A stretch of 64,000 bases of DNA from Zingiber officinale (lineage: Eukaryota > Streptophyta > Magnoliopsida > Zingiberales > Zingiberaceae): NCBI RefSeq assembly GCF_018446385.1, contig NC_056002.1, forward strand, positions 5,381,474 to 5,445,473, read 5' to 3'. Below are positions 45,505-58,262 of the stretch, one piece after another; the first letter of the stretch is position 1, and every line of letters starts with the position of its first letter. The translations under genes were made by a program, and so were the position numbers. The notes beneath the pieces are model-generated. The model worked only from the letters and a program-made list of their open reading frames with translations, was not told the origin of the DNA and made no database searches.

Positions 45505-47651
45505 TGTTAGAATGTATATTAAAAGCCTAGCTTTTTGTATAAACATTTATTTTAAAATGAGAATCACATTGGTCAAATGTCTGCATTTAGTTAAATGCAG
45601 TTGTCCATTTAATTTATATTGTAGATAATATGGTGTGTGGTGTCACACAGAAGATCATGTTATCAGTTCCTTATAAATTATAAATAGTAGCTCACAACCA
45701 AGATGGATTGGGACAAATCATTAGAATGGTTATAGTGTAATTTGGTATTAGTTTATCTTGACTATAAAATTACACTAGTACACTATGTGTGTATTGAGCA
45801 AGACCATTTGAGGTTGTTCCTTTTATACTAACTGCATAAAAGAACAGAACCTCTGTTATTATGGATGTGCATACTCTTAATCTCGATATAATAACAAGCA
45901 CATATACTTAGTATTTATTTCTTTAATTTATCAAAGGGTGAGATTTATTCGTTAAATCAATAGGCCCGATAAGTTAGAAAATAATATTATTTATATGGTG
46001 TGTTGTTGTTTATAGAAGGAAATTGTGTCCTAGTTATCTAGGTTGATGATGTCCCCATGAGGAGCTCATTAGGATTGTCATGTAAACCCTGCAGGTGGAC
46101 TTAGTCCGACATGACAATGAAGTTGAGTGGTACTACTCTTGAAGCTAGATATTAATTAAGTGAGTTGTCAGTAACTCATTTAATTAATGAACATTCGATA
46201 TCTTAAATACAGGGAAATTAATGCACTCATGATAAGAAGGAGCCCATAATATAATATGAGATTGGTGCGGTAGTTCAATAATAATTCTTTAGTGGTATGA
46301 GTTATTATTGATGAATTTGAGTTGGGTGTTCGGATCGAACACAGAAAGCTCAAACTCATCAGGAGGCCAAAACTAATTCCTCCTCTCGGTCCCTGCTGTA
46401 GCCTCTATAAATCCTCGCATTCACCCTTTTTGATTTTCCTTCCTACCCAAGTGAGGGGTCGGCCACATCCTTGCTTGGTGCCTAAGCAAGGGGTCGGCCA
46501 AGCCTTGCTTGGTGCTCAAGATGTGGGCCGACCAAGCCATGCTTGGTGCCCAAGCATGGGGCCGACCATAATAGTAGAGAAAAGGAATTTTTTATTTAAA
46601 ACAAAATTTTGTTAAAATCTTTCCTTTTATAGCTTTCTATAAAGGATTAAAAGAGAGATTTTAATTATGTTAAAATCTTTCCTTTTTGTAGTTATCTACA
46701 ATGGTTTAAAAGAAAGATTTTAATTTTGTTAAAATCTTTCCTTTTTTTGTAACCAATCATTATAGGAATAAAAGGAATATTTTGTTTAAAATAAAGTTTT
46801 ATTATAATCTTTCCTTTTATAGCTATTTACAATGGTTTAAAAGAGAGATTTTAATTTTGTTAAAATCTTTCCTTTTTTGTAACCATCTACAATAGCAAAT
46901 AAAAGGAAAATTTTATTTAAAACTTTCCTTTTTAGCCGCTAGCAAAGATTATAAAAGAGGAGGAGGTGCTCCCTAAAAATATAACATAAGCTCTCTCTCT
47001 TTTATTTTCTTGTGTGGCCGGCCCTCTTCTATTGTTTTCTTTCTCTTGAGGCCGGCGACACCTTGCTTCAATCTTTGTGGTCGGCGGTGCTTGGAGGAGA
47101 AGAAGAAAAGGTTTGGGTGTTTTGTCTTGGTAGATCATCGCACACACGACATCCAAGAGGAGGAGAGGAATATAGCAGAAGATCAAGAGGTCTTTGTCTA
47201 CGAAGAAAGATACAACTAGTTTTTTATTCCGCAGCGAAACTAGTTTAGTTTTTCTTTATATAGATCCTGAAATACCAACACAAGAGGTTATCGATTTTGT
47301 GCTTCAATTGAGTTCTCTGTAGTTAAACCTAGGGTTTACTGTAAGGAGTTTAAATATTCAATTTCTTTGAAAGACTTTGTCTAGGAAGTGGTGGATGATC
47401 CCATAACCAAGAAGGTCGAGTGCCTCACCAACGACCTGGAAGTCAATCCTTGAAATAGATATTTAATCAACTTTTGTAATATGGTTTAACTTCTGAAGAA
47501 CACATGAGTTGAACTTGGATTAATAATGTTAAGTTTTGTTTACAATCCAAGTTTAACTTTTGAAGAACACATGGGTTGCTAGGAAAAGTTCTGTACTTAT
47601 ATAAATTTTTGAACAGGGGAAACAGAACGAAATTCCAGGTAGCTCCCAACA
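45505..47651 (+). mobile_element. Long Copia-type solo LTR, 2,147 bp (Angela-like family)
   Basis: TGTTAGAATGTATATTAAAAG start and CTCCCAACA end; flanks TTTCA (45500-45504) and TTTCG (47652-47656) form a 5-bp duplication with one mismatch. It is inserted in the left LTR of element 2, whose sequence runs from gctgcgtcttt into gctcgacttc after removal. Same family as 35577-38141 and 50757-53406 but in opposite orientation and shorter. Blocks of ttttgttaaaatctttcctt repeat four to five times (46600-46930). Confidence 0.85.
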
Positions 47652-48934
47652 TTTCGCTCGACTTCTTGCACTCCTAAGTTTCTATACACTTAGACACAAG
47701 GCATCAAACATACACGGGACCTAACTAGACTTGGTTGATCACACCAAAACTATAATGAGGTACTTACAATCTCCCCCTTTTTATGTAGATCAACCCAACT
47801 TAAGTTAGGGTTAAGCCAAACATTAAAATAAATGAATATGCAAATATGAAAAAAATACACAAAATACAACTATCCCTAGACTTAATATATAATTATCCCC
47901 CTTTAATCACATTAAAAATAAGGGTTAAAAAAATTAAGGGTTCCAAAATTAGTAACTAACACAAAAAAAATAGAAAACTGAATTTTATGATTTATAAAAC
48001 AATTGAAACAAGATAATTATAAAAAGTATTTTTATTTGTTAAAAAATTTTATAACCGTTAAGTAAACATATCCAAAGTAGTAATAAAATTTAAAAAAAAA
48101 TAAAATTAATTCAAGCAGAAATAAATTATTTTCTATAGAGAGATGTATTTTGAAAAAAATACTAAAAATAGTTTCTAGGCTTGAAAAAAATCATGAAATA
48201 TTTTATGAGAATGTAATAGAGCAAGTATTTTTGTAAAAAAATAAATTTTCAGAAATTTAATCTCTGAGAATTTTTAATATTTAAATTTAGTATTTCAATA
48301 AAAAAATCCATAGAAAATTCATTAACTATCAAAAATTTTGAAAATATTTTCTTTGATAGAGAACATAATAATTTATCACATAAAAATAAAATTTTTAAAA
48401 AATAATTCTGAGAAATATTTTTAAAATAAAAATATAACTTTTGAAAAAAAAAATAATTCATAAAAAAATACAACGATCAAAAAATTTTAAAATTTTTGTC
48501 TATAGTTAAGCAATGAGATTCTCTTTCTCATAAAAAATTTAGATCTAATTTATTTCGATCAGAAATTATACAAAACAATTTATTTGAAAGCTTTAGACAA
48601 AAAAAAATATTAAATTAAAATTAGAGATATGCATAAAGAATTTAGTCTAAACATAATTTTGGAACCCAATATAGTTTCTTCCTACTGGATTAATCAAGTA
48701 CTTTCTAAGTATATAATTCTTTGTTACTTTTCTGATTTATCCCTTGTGAAATCTATAATACCAATTTGGTCTTTGATAATTTTTAACATTTGAAGTAGTA
48801 AAATTTGAACATGCAGAATTTTTTAAATTATATATTTGTTCTTTCAATTTAGTATTTTTTATTTTTTATTTATCAAAATATTCTATTAAACATGATTTTG
48901 CTAAGATTATTTTTATTTCTAAATTCTCCTTTTT

Positions 48935-50035
48935 TTATTTTTTATTTTTCAATTTACATATTGACTTAGACATGGATTTTATACCAAAATATAGTTGATC
49001 GGAAGGTAAGAGACATACCTCATTTATCATGTCGGATTTGAATTTAAATTCTTCCCCTTTATTGTTGCATTCATCTGATATCGCTCCCCCTTCATCGATA
49101 CTAACTTCTGAGTTGCTTTGTTCTTCGTGACTCATCATCAATGGTAGTCCAGCATATGCTTCTATTTCTGACTCGGATGATGAACTTTCATCCTAAGTGG
49201 CCTTGAGATTTTTGTGTTTGTTTCGTTGTGGCCCTTTGTCTTTCTCCTTCTTGAGATATGGACAATCTTCCTTTATATGTCCTTTTTAGCAATGGTAGCA
49301 TTGAACTTTTTTCTTATTTCTTAGATTTTTCTAGTTTACATTTCTTTAAATTTGTTAGATTTATTTTTTTTAAAAAAAATCTTACCATATAAGCTTCTTG
49401 GTATGCTTCTAGATCTGAGTCTGACTCAGGTTCGTCCTTTTTTATGACTCTTAGTGTCAGGTTCTGGCTTGACTCTTTTGTTGTACCTGCACATCTAGTT
49501 TCATGTAGCTCTAATGTAGAGAAGAGTTCTTCTAAGGTACTTACCTCCAAGTCCTTAGAGATGTAATAGACGTCTATTATTGAAGTCCAATCAAGAGTTA
49601 TGGGAAATATGTTGAGTGTGTAGCATACCGAGTCCCGGTTGGTTATCGTTTCGCCAAGGTTGACCAGTCTGGTGATCAGCACGTTGATCTTCGCGTATAG
49701 TTGAGCTACCTTCTCACCCTTTTTTTCAGACGGATGTTTGTTAGCTTGTTCCAAAGAATATCCCGTCGGACAAGCTTCACTTTAGATGTGTCTTCATGGA
49801 GTTCTAGGAAATTCTCCCAAAGATCTTTGGCTGAGGTGTAGCTTCCGATGCGATTGACTTCTTGAGGTGGTAATACACTTAGTAAGTGATATTCCGCTCT
49901 GCTGTTGGCTACGAAGTCACTTTGATCTTTCTTCGTCTAAAGGTACTCTTCTTTCTCCTCTCCTTGTTAATCTTTAGGAATTACAAAATCATACGTGATT
50001 ATTAAGAGTATTTCAAAATTGGTTTCTAAGAATAC
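48935..50035 (-). pseudogene. Copia gag remnant of element 2
   Basis: Minus-strand frames carry the same pieces as element 1's gag: EKVAQLYAKINVLITRLVNL, YYISKDLEVSTLEEL, ELHETR, then a damaged zinc knuckle CYHC-stop-KGHIKEDC near 49260-49305. The acidic segment HEEQSNSEVSIDEGGA (49141-48935) follows. No protease, integrase or reverse transcriptase occurs between gag and the polypurine tract at 47769. More decayed than element 1. The remaining interior to 47780 is A/T-rich non-coding sequence. Confidence 0.75.
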
Positions 50036-50756
50036 CTCCATTCAGCGTTTCCAGTGTGCGAACTCTCCCTCAAACTTTGACAGATTAAGGTTTGGTCCGG
50101 CCATTAATTTCTTTGCTTTAGTCGGCGGTTAGTCCTTCTGAACCGTCCTCGCTTTGATACTAATTATTGGTCCCCTTGAGGGTGACAAGAGGGGGGTGAA
50201 CTGCCCTGAGAATAAAAATCAAACCTTTCTCGACTTTTCAAACTAAATTAAGAAACACTTGTTTAACAATAAACTAATTGATAAGAAAAATAGAAGAGGC
50301 ATATCTTTTTACTTGGTCTGCAATAAGAGGATTGCTAGTTCAAACGTTGAAAGCTCACTATCAAATCTCCTTCTAGCAGAAAATCCTCTTACAATAGTTT
50401 AAGCACTAGATTATAAAGTAGAACAGAAAGAAAATCATTTTCAAGTGTTATTCTGAACTACTAAGATCATGGCTCTATTTGTAGCCTGCTGGTTGAATCT
50501 GACCATTTGCTGACATGGCATCTTTAGGAGCGTAGGCGTGGATAAAATTTTATCAGTGTCGCAATGGTTCCATTGGGGATAATTTTTTCGGTTCGGGCGC
50601 CTAGACCAGTTTGGGTGCCCGAACCCAATTGACATGTCACGACATCGAGGAGGTGCCCTGGAGCACCCAAGGCGAAGTTCGGGCGCCCAGACCAGTCCAA
50701 GCACTCGGACAGTCAACACCTTGTTGACTATCCGATTCTCCTCTGTTCCAACTCTG

Positions 50757-53406
50757 TGTTGGTTGGTCCTAGGAAGATCGTACCGGTTCCACTGTACAAA
50801 AATTTTATAAAAGTGTCGAACCTTTCCTAAACAACCTATTGTGTTCTTTAAAAATTAAATTAGGAATCGCAAATGAAACTTAACATTATTGATTCCAAAT
50901 TTAACTTATCTATTCTTAATGGTTTAAATTTGGATCGCAAGCGGAACTTAACACTATTGATCCAAATCCACCTATGTTATAAAGTTGATTAAATATTTAT
51001 TTCTAAAATCGGCTCCCAGTTCAAACATGGCGAGGCACTAGGCCTTCTTGGGTATGGGATCATCCACCACTACCTCGACAAAGCCTTTAATAGAAATTCA
51101 ATATTTAATTTCCTAAAATAATATTAGGTTTAACCGAAAAGAACAATCGAATCACAAATCCGAAAAATAAAACAAAAGAAACACAACTTCGAAACAAATC
51201 CGAAACTCTAGAATCATATGCCTCTTGTGTTTGGAAATCATACAAAGAAAAACTAGTATGATGCGGAAAATAATTACTAGTTGTACCTTCCTTTGTAAGC
51301 AAATAACCTCTTGATCTTCTATCGTATTCCTCTTCTAATCTCGGACGTTGTGTGGGCAACGATCTTTCGAGACGAGAACCACCAAGCTCCTTCTTCTCCA
51401 AGCTAGATTCGGCCACCACCAATTTTCCAAGAGAAGTAGAGGTCCGACCACCACCACCAAGCTCCAAGGGATGCAAGAAACAAAACCTCCTTTCTCTCCT
51501 TCTTCTCCTAGCTTGAACTGGCCACCAAAGACTCCTTCTTGTGTTGATGTCGCCGGCCAAAAGGAGGAAGAGAAAGGGAGAAGAGCTTGCAATCAATAGC
51601 CGGCCACCAAGGAAGAGAGGGAGGGAGAAAAGAATAGAGTTCTCTCCCATGAAGGCACCTCTACCCCTTTTTTTATAATCCTTGGTCTTGGCAAATAAGG
51701 AAATTTAAATAAAAACTTCCTTAATTCCTTTGCCATGAAAAGGAAAATTTAATTGATTAAAAATCAATTTCCTTTTCTTTTTCTACATGGCCGGCCACCT
51801 ACAAGCTTTAAACAAGAAAAGTTTTAATACAAGAATTAAAACTTCCTAATTTGTTTCCGAAAATTTTAATAAAAAATTTCTCTAATAATTTATCCCTTCA
51901 TGATTGGTTATAAAAGAAAATTTCTTTAAATTAAAATCTCTCTTTTAAAACATGTGGATGATTTCCAAAAAGGAAAGTTATTAAAATCTCCTTTCAATTT
52001 ACAAATAAGAAAAGATATCTAATCTTTTCTTAATCCTTTGTAGAAACTTATAAAAGGAAAAAATTTATAATTTTAAAACTCTCTTTTAAATCATGAACAT
52101 GGTTACAAAAAGAAAATTTTTCTCAAAATTAAAATCTTCCTTTCAATCTACAAATAAGGAAAGATATTATATCTTTTCTTAATCTTTTGTAGAAAGCTAT
52201 AAAAAAGAAAGATTTAAATTTTAAACTCTCTTTTAAAACCATGGAATTCACATAAGAAAATTTAAAAAAAATAAAATCCTTTTAATATGATGTGACCGGC
52301 CACACCAAGCATGAGTTCAAGCTGGGGCCGGCCACACCATCTTACTCATCCTAATTGCTTTGGTCGGCCCAAGCTTGGGTTCCAAGCTTGCTTTGGCCGA
52401 CCCAAGCTTGGGTTCTAAGCTTGCTTGGCCAGCCCCATTAGGATGGGTATAAGGTGGGTAAGAAGTGGGTATGTGGTAGGTATAATTCTCTATATACAAG
52501 AGGCTACGATAGGGACCGAGAGGAGGAATTAGTTTTGGTCTCACGATGAAATTAAGCTTCCCATGTTCACCTCGAACACCCAACTTAATTTGATTAATAA
52601 CAATTCATACCACTAAAGAATTATTATTAAACTACCGCATCAATCTCAAATTATATTTTGGGCTTCTTCTTATTATGAGTGTGTTAGTCTCCCTGTGTTT
52701 AAGATGTCGGATGTCCACTAATTAATTGAGTTACTGACAACTCAATTTGATTAATATCTCAGTCCAAGAGTAGTACCACTCAACCTTAATGTCATGTCAG
52801 ACTAAGTCCACCTACAGGGTTTAACATGACAATCCTTATGAGCTCCTCTTGGGGACATTATCAACCTAGATTACTAGGACACAGTTTCCTTCTATAATCA
52901 ACAACACACACTATAAGTAATATCATTTTCCAACTTATCGAGCCTATTGATTTATCGAACTAAATCTCACTCATTGATAAATTAAAGAAATAAATATTAA
53001 ATATATGTGTTTGTCATTATATTAGGATTAAGAGCACATACTTCCATAATAACCGAGGTCGTGTTCTTTTATTTAGTCAGTATAAAAAGAAACTACCTTA
53101 ATGGTCCTACTCAATACACTCTAAGTGTACTAGTGTAATTATATAGTCAAGATAAACTAATACCTAATTGCACTACGACTGTTCTGATGGTTTGTTCCTT
53201 TCCATCTCGATCATGAGCTGCTATTTATAATTTATAAAGAACCGATAACATGATCTTCTGTGTGTGACACCACACACCATGTTATCTACAATATAAATTA
53301 ATTGAACAACTACACTTAGCATAAATGTAGACATTTTTGACCAATGTGATTCTTTATTTCAAAATAAATGTTTACAAAAGCTAAGCTTTTAGTATACACT
53401 CTAACA
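50757..53406 (-). mobile_element. Long Copia-type solo LTR, 2,650 bp (Angela-like family)
   Basis: TGTTGG start, CTCTAACA end, exact CTCTG duplication (50752-50756, 53407-53411). Aligns along its length with 35577-38141, including the aggccttcttgggtatggga and gtctccctgtgtttaagatg phrases. Inserted in the right LTR of element 2. No internal region. Open frames such as 51105-51650 lie in leader-like sequence of the LTR and match no protein I know. Confidence 0.88.
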
Positions 53407-54654
53407 CTCTGTACGCTTGGGTGATTTCGGTCATTTGGAATAGGCTCACCCGAACCCATCTTCTGGTCTTCTCCTCGAGCAAGCTTCTGCTCTGGCTTCT
53501 CGTCCCTTGGAAATGTCACACGCTTCCTTCTCGTCCGCCAGTGTACTCTTCCGTAGTATCTTGTCCTCGAACGCACCGAGAATGTCGACTCTCTCCAGTG
53601 TCGATTCTCTCCCGTATTGACTCTCTCCTGTATAGTCCTTCTCGCTAGTTGCGTCTTTTGCTCAACTTCCTGTGCGCGTAAGTTCCTGGACACTTAGACA
53701 CAAGGCATCAATCATACACATGACCTAACTAGACTTGGTTGATCACATCAAAACCACAATGAGATACTTATAGAAAGCTAATCTAAAGGTAATAAGAGCA
53801 AGGAAACTATAATCGTTCATTTAACATGATTTGGAGATAAAGCTCCTACTCCACGATGTGCCTGTAAGGTGGACAATCCCTATGATCCTTCGGTGGATCA
53901 AGCCTGGAACTCTGGCTAGCACGAACTCCTTCTTGGTGGAGTAAACATCGCACAACCTTAATCAATACACCACACACTGATCACCACTCAAAGTAGACTA
54001 CTAACAAGGGTTTTCCACTCTTGTTTCGTCAACCATAACCAAGTTCCAAAGGCTTAGTTATATAGGCCATGGGCTGGAATGCCTAACTAGTTTTCTGCCT
54101 ACCAGTCGACTGATGTTACCATCAATCGATTAGTGTTACCATTAGACATAGCCAATGGGCCTCCACAGAATCCACAATTCTGTTTAACGACTCTTTACCA
54201 GTCGACTGGTAACATTACTAGTTGACTGATTCTTTGTAGTCGACTGGCCAGTCGGCTATCTTCATAGCCGTCGGGCACATAAACATTCTGTGCCTTCCCC
54301 AGTTGACTGGTAACCTCGAGTACAATCACTCAACACTTATCCTTGCCCGCACAACCTCGACCTTGCCTTCTAGCCTCTTCCATCAGTCTCGTGTCCCTAG
54401 GATACTTCTTCATCCTTCACACCTTACCTTCAAGAGCTTCCTTCGGCCTTGTCCTTTATTGTCGGGTCTTCTTTTGCCAAGAAGTCACACCTCCGGGACT
54501 TCACAGCTAAGAGCCACACTCTGGGACTTCATCCTTACCAAGTCACACTTGGACTTACTTTGCCAAGACTACACACTTGGACTTACACCTCCAGTCCTCC
54601 ACACTTGTACTTTGTCTTTCCCAATATCATACTTGAACTTTACCTTATTGTATC

Positions 54655-55569
54655 TGTTGGCCCCTTTGGAGGTCGGCAAGAGGGGAGGGGTGAATTGCCC
54701 TACAAAATAAAACAACCCTTTCTCGGATTTTCAACTAAATAAAAGCACTTGTAATTAAAATAAAGAGACTAATAAAAAACAAACAGACACAAGGAAGTTA
54801 CTTGGTTTGCAATCAGGAGATTGCTAATCCAAGGAAAATATGGCGCACTATCTGATGTCTCCTTTGGGCGGAGTAGCCTCTTACAACGTTAATAGCACAG
54901 ACAAAAAAAGTAAAACACAGAGAAATGGATCGATTACAAGTGAATTAAATAAACTATGCAAAACAGTGCTATATTTATAGTACTATTCGGGGTGCCCCGA
55001 AGGGTCCGGACGCCCTGGGGGGGATAAAATTTTATCCCCCAACGTACAGATGGCGGTTTGACCGCGATCTGGAATATATCCAGGTCTGGGCACCCTGAAG
55101 GGTTCCGGGAGCCTGGAATGGTTCCGGGCGCCCGGACCAGGAAAGTCAACAGGGTTGACTTTTCTTAGTCCAGGACCTTTACTCCAGTTCAGCTCGTCTC
55201 GGTCCGGGCTTCTCGCTCTGGCTCCACTAGCTTGGGTGATCTTGACCATTCGGAATAGGGCTCACCCGAACCCAAGTTCCAGCCTTCTCCTCGAGCAGCC
55301 TTCTCCTCGAGCAGCCTTCCTCCCCGGTTTCTCGTCCCTTGAACGTCGTGCACGTTCTTCTCATCCACCAGTTTACTCTTCCACGGTCACCTCGTCCCTT
55401 GGACGCACCGAATCCGTCAGCTCTCTCCCGTGCCGTCCTTCTCATTAGCCACGTCTTCTGCTCGACTTCATGTGCTCCTAAGCTCCTGCACACTTAGACA
55501 CAAGGGTTAAAAAAAACATGACCTAACTTAACTTGTTTGATCATATCAAAACACCTTAGGGTTCCAATA
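54655..55569 (-). mobile_element. Sirevirus-like solo LTR, 915 bp
   Basis: TGTTGGCCCC start and TTCCAATA end (CA changed to TA); flanks GTATC (54650-54654) and GTACC (55570-55574), one mismatch. Close relative of the LTRs of elements 1 and 2: ggtcggcaagagggg...gtgaattgccct at the start and agctcctgcacacttagaca near the end. Palindromes are of the gggcgccc type. It lies in the LTR of element 3. Confidence 0.82.
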
Positions 55570-56583
55570 GTACCTACATCCTGCACACTCACAAGCGCAT
55601 ATCAAATACAATAATAACATAACTTAAACCTTTTCCTAAACATCAAAATATAGGGTCACATCGATTACTCCAATAATCTCATCCTTTTTGATGTTTGACA
55701 ATCTGTTTAAGTTAGGAAAACATATAATGTAATAAACATGTAAACAAAATGTACAATCACCTCATGTATAAGCAATGGAACATAATTCTAGGCTACCCCT
55801 TCACCTAAGTTCTCCCTTGAGCAAGGATTTCTTGCAAAAGTATTTAGGTTTTCTACTTAAATCTAAACTTCTCCTTCTTTACCACATATCAAAAAGAGCT
55901 TCGACAAACTCACATTTATTAATATTTAATGATCATAATTATCATGTATTAATCCTCCATAAGATTACATACATATATACCACCCTATTGGTCATTTTCT
56001 ATTATTGAAAAATAATTTCGGGATGTATCAATCGATTGCCCTAGACCCTAGTCAACTGCCTTCATCGAATCAAACTCATAGAACCATTCTGTGTTTGATG
56101 AACAATGTCACCAGTCGATTGATATTTGATAGCAGTTGACTAGTACAAATTTCAACCCAAACTATATTTTTGAACTCAATTTTAGAAATACACCAGAAAT
56201 TCTACAGACCTCCAACAATTTATAAATTTTATGGAAATATCTATTTTACCCTTGTCTACTTGAGAAAAATATATTTATGATGGATCCCAAGATTAATATA
56301 AATTTAAAAATATCTAAATGGTTCAACTAAACTTTGACCTAATATCATAGTTTTGTCTCCCTCTTGATATATTTGTCTATACTAAACCATAATACATTCC
56401 TACATTAGTTTATATGACATCTATACATCTAAAACCAATTTTCATGTAATATGAATCTCATTTTATATTTTTTTTGCATGAAACTCATCCCAAATATGTC
56501 AACCAACTCGATTAGAGACTCAAGTCCATCTCTAAACCTTGTGGCACATTTATGATCTATCTAGAATCTCCATCAAGGTTCAC

Positions 56584-57831
56584 TTAAGATTCATTGGCTA
56601 TGAGTTCCATATTGACTCTTTGAGCTCCTCTAGAGTTCTTAAACCTTATCACCTTCTTACGTGACTCATCTATTATGGCTAGACCATCGAAATGCAACTT
56701 AGAAGATTTCTTTATCTTCTTAACCTTGGACATCTCACCTTTACCATAATCATATGAAACTCTTGCATATTTCTTCTCATTGGCCTTAGATGACTCTCGT
56801 TTGCCCTTGGTTACTCCTCTCGTGTCATTATCATATGTCACACTAGCATATAATCTCTTTTTGACCTTGGAGGAACTAGATCGGTATCCCAAACCTGATA
56901 TATCATTGTTAAGTCTTTGACTACCCAACACTTGTCTAACCCTATAGATCCAACCTTAAAAAATTTCTAGGGTTTTCTCCAAACTATTGAGCTTTGTCTT
57001 TACAACTTGATTTTTCTTTTCCAGATTCCTAATTTTGAACTCTTGTTGTCCACCTTGGACATTCCTAGATCTACCCACCTTTCTAGGCATGGTCTCCCCT
57101 TCTTGGGATTTTTACCTAGGTTCTTCATTACATTTTTCTCCTTAGGTAATGAGAATCTAACTTGTCTAGGTCTATCATGCATAGGTACCTTAGGGTTAAT
57201 TTTTAAATTTATCTTATTTCTATCATGATACCTAAAGCTAAAATTATTCATTGCTATATAATGATAATTATTATCAATCCTAGCATGCATGGGAAAATAA
57301 CAATTTGAATTACAATTCAAATTAGCGTATACCTTCCTTACCTTTAAAGCTCCCCCCTCGTCTTAAGCTTCTCTTTTTCTCTCATTTCTTCAAATGCCCT
57401 AGCTTCTTGCTTTTCCTCTTCTTAGGGCACCTGGTGTGGTAGTGACCTTTCTTCCCACATGTGAAGCACACAATGTGTATTCTCTTCCTCTTAGTTTTTT
57501 CATTTCTATAACCCACATTAGCATCTAAAATAACTTGAATAGGTTTAGGATTTATATTTTTCTTACCTATTGGACACCTACTCTTGACTTGACTTCAATG
57601 GAGATGCTTGTAAAGTTGACTTCCAAGACTTCCTCTTCAATTGTCTTGGATTCTTCTTCAACCCTTGAAGATGTGGACTACACTTCCTCATCTTCCTTTG
57701 CCTCAGAAGTTGAATACATGCCAACTTCCGATTGCTCCTTCTCCACTTGAGCCACTACGTCCCTTTCCTTAGACCTTTTCTTCTTCATGTGTAGGCTTAG
57801 GTCCTCCACATGAGATGGATTGATAGTCACC
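56584..57831 (-). pseudogene. Gag remnant of element 3
   Basis: The minus strand has a CCHC knuckle CFTCGKKGHYHTRC followed by basic residues (about 57475-57410), then lysine-rich frames at 57320-57000 (ARIDNNYHYIAMNNFSFRYH) and 56931-56584 (LGSQRLNNDISGLGYRSSSS). This order is that of Sirevirus gag tails. An acidic serine-rich stretch precedes it near 57590-57790. No pol domains between here and the polypurine tract at 55676. Truncated at about 57831. Confidence 0.6.
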
Positions 57832-57839
57832 GCTTGGGT

Positions 57840-58262
57840 GAGGGGCCGCAACTACAAGCTGCACGGCAGGTGCCAGCTGGGACTCCGGCTATAGCAGATA
57901 AGGAAGATGATGTTGCAGACAACGTGTATTGAGATGATGACAATCTTCAATCTCATGTTCTTCAGCTCGAGGAGACCATGGACACACACTTTGAGAAGAT
58001 GCGCATGGATTGCACTCTTGATATGATTGAGGTGTGCACGAAGCTTGTGACCATTGGGAGTCGACAGATTGATCTATAGATGAGCATTTATTCTTTGACT
58101 GATCTAGTGCATTCGTGGATGTTGGGCCATCCTCCTCCTTAGCCTCCTCCTCCAACGAGTATTATCCCTCCTGTTGTCGACACTCCTCCAAGTGTTGCTG
58201 ACCCTCTAGTGGATATTGATCCTACTGATGATGATATTGTGGAGTTTTATGTCCCTCTTTGA
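57840..58262 (+). pseudogene. Decayed retroelement ORF, C-terminal end
   Basis: The plus strand reads PAIADKEDDVADNVY, stop, LQSHVLQLEETMDTHFEKMR, stop after SRQIDL, then proline-rich PPPTSIIPPVVDTPPS and DPTDDDIVEFYVPL with a terminal TGA. The coiled-coil-then-proline/acidic tail is typical of the end of plant retroelement accessory ORFs. I cannot assign the family. At least three internal stops. Confidence 0.4.

Larger units (their letters stand above)
34167..53772 (-). mobile_element. Gag-only Sirevirus-like element 2, with three nested solo LTRs and more
   Basis: Exact target duplication GAAAG (34162-34166, 53773-53777). Left LTR 34167-47768 and right LTR 50165-53772; each is about 0.92-0.95 kb once nested insertions are removed. 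The left LTR starts TGTTGGTCC and ends TTACA. The right starts TATTGG and ends TTATA, so both right-LTR termini carry G-to-A or C-to-T changes. The polypurine-tract complement atctccccctttt follows 47768. The degenerate primer-binding complement gctttgatacta precedes 50165. The 2.4-kb interior has gag only. Inserted in the LTR of element 3. Confidence 0.88.
34064..57831 (-). mobile_element. Old Sirevirus-like Copia element (element 3), 3' LTR plus gag, heavily nested
   Basis: The LTR begins near 34064 (ggatctttgggttggctaga, cf. TGTTGGGACCTTTGACC at 13456) and ends CTCCAATA at 55675, followed by the polypurine-tract complement atctcatcctttttg. It is cut by element 2 (34167-53772) and a solo LTR (54655-55569); what remains aligns with the 1.19-kb LTR at 13456-14644. 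Internal sequence with gag remnants continues to about 57831, where the element is truncated. The other LTR is missing. Confidence 0.7.
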
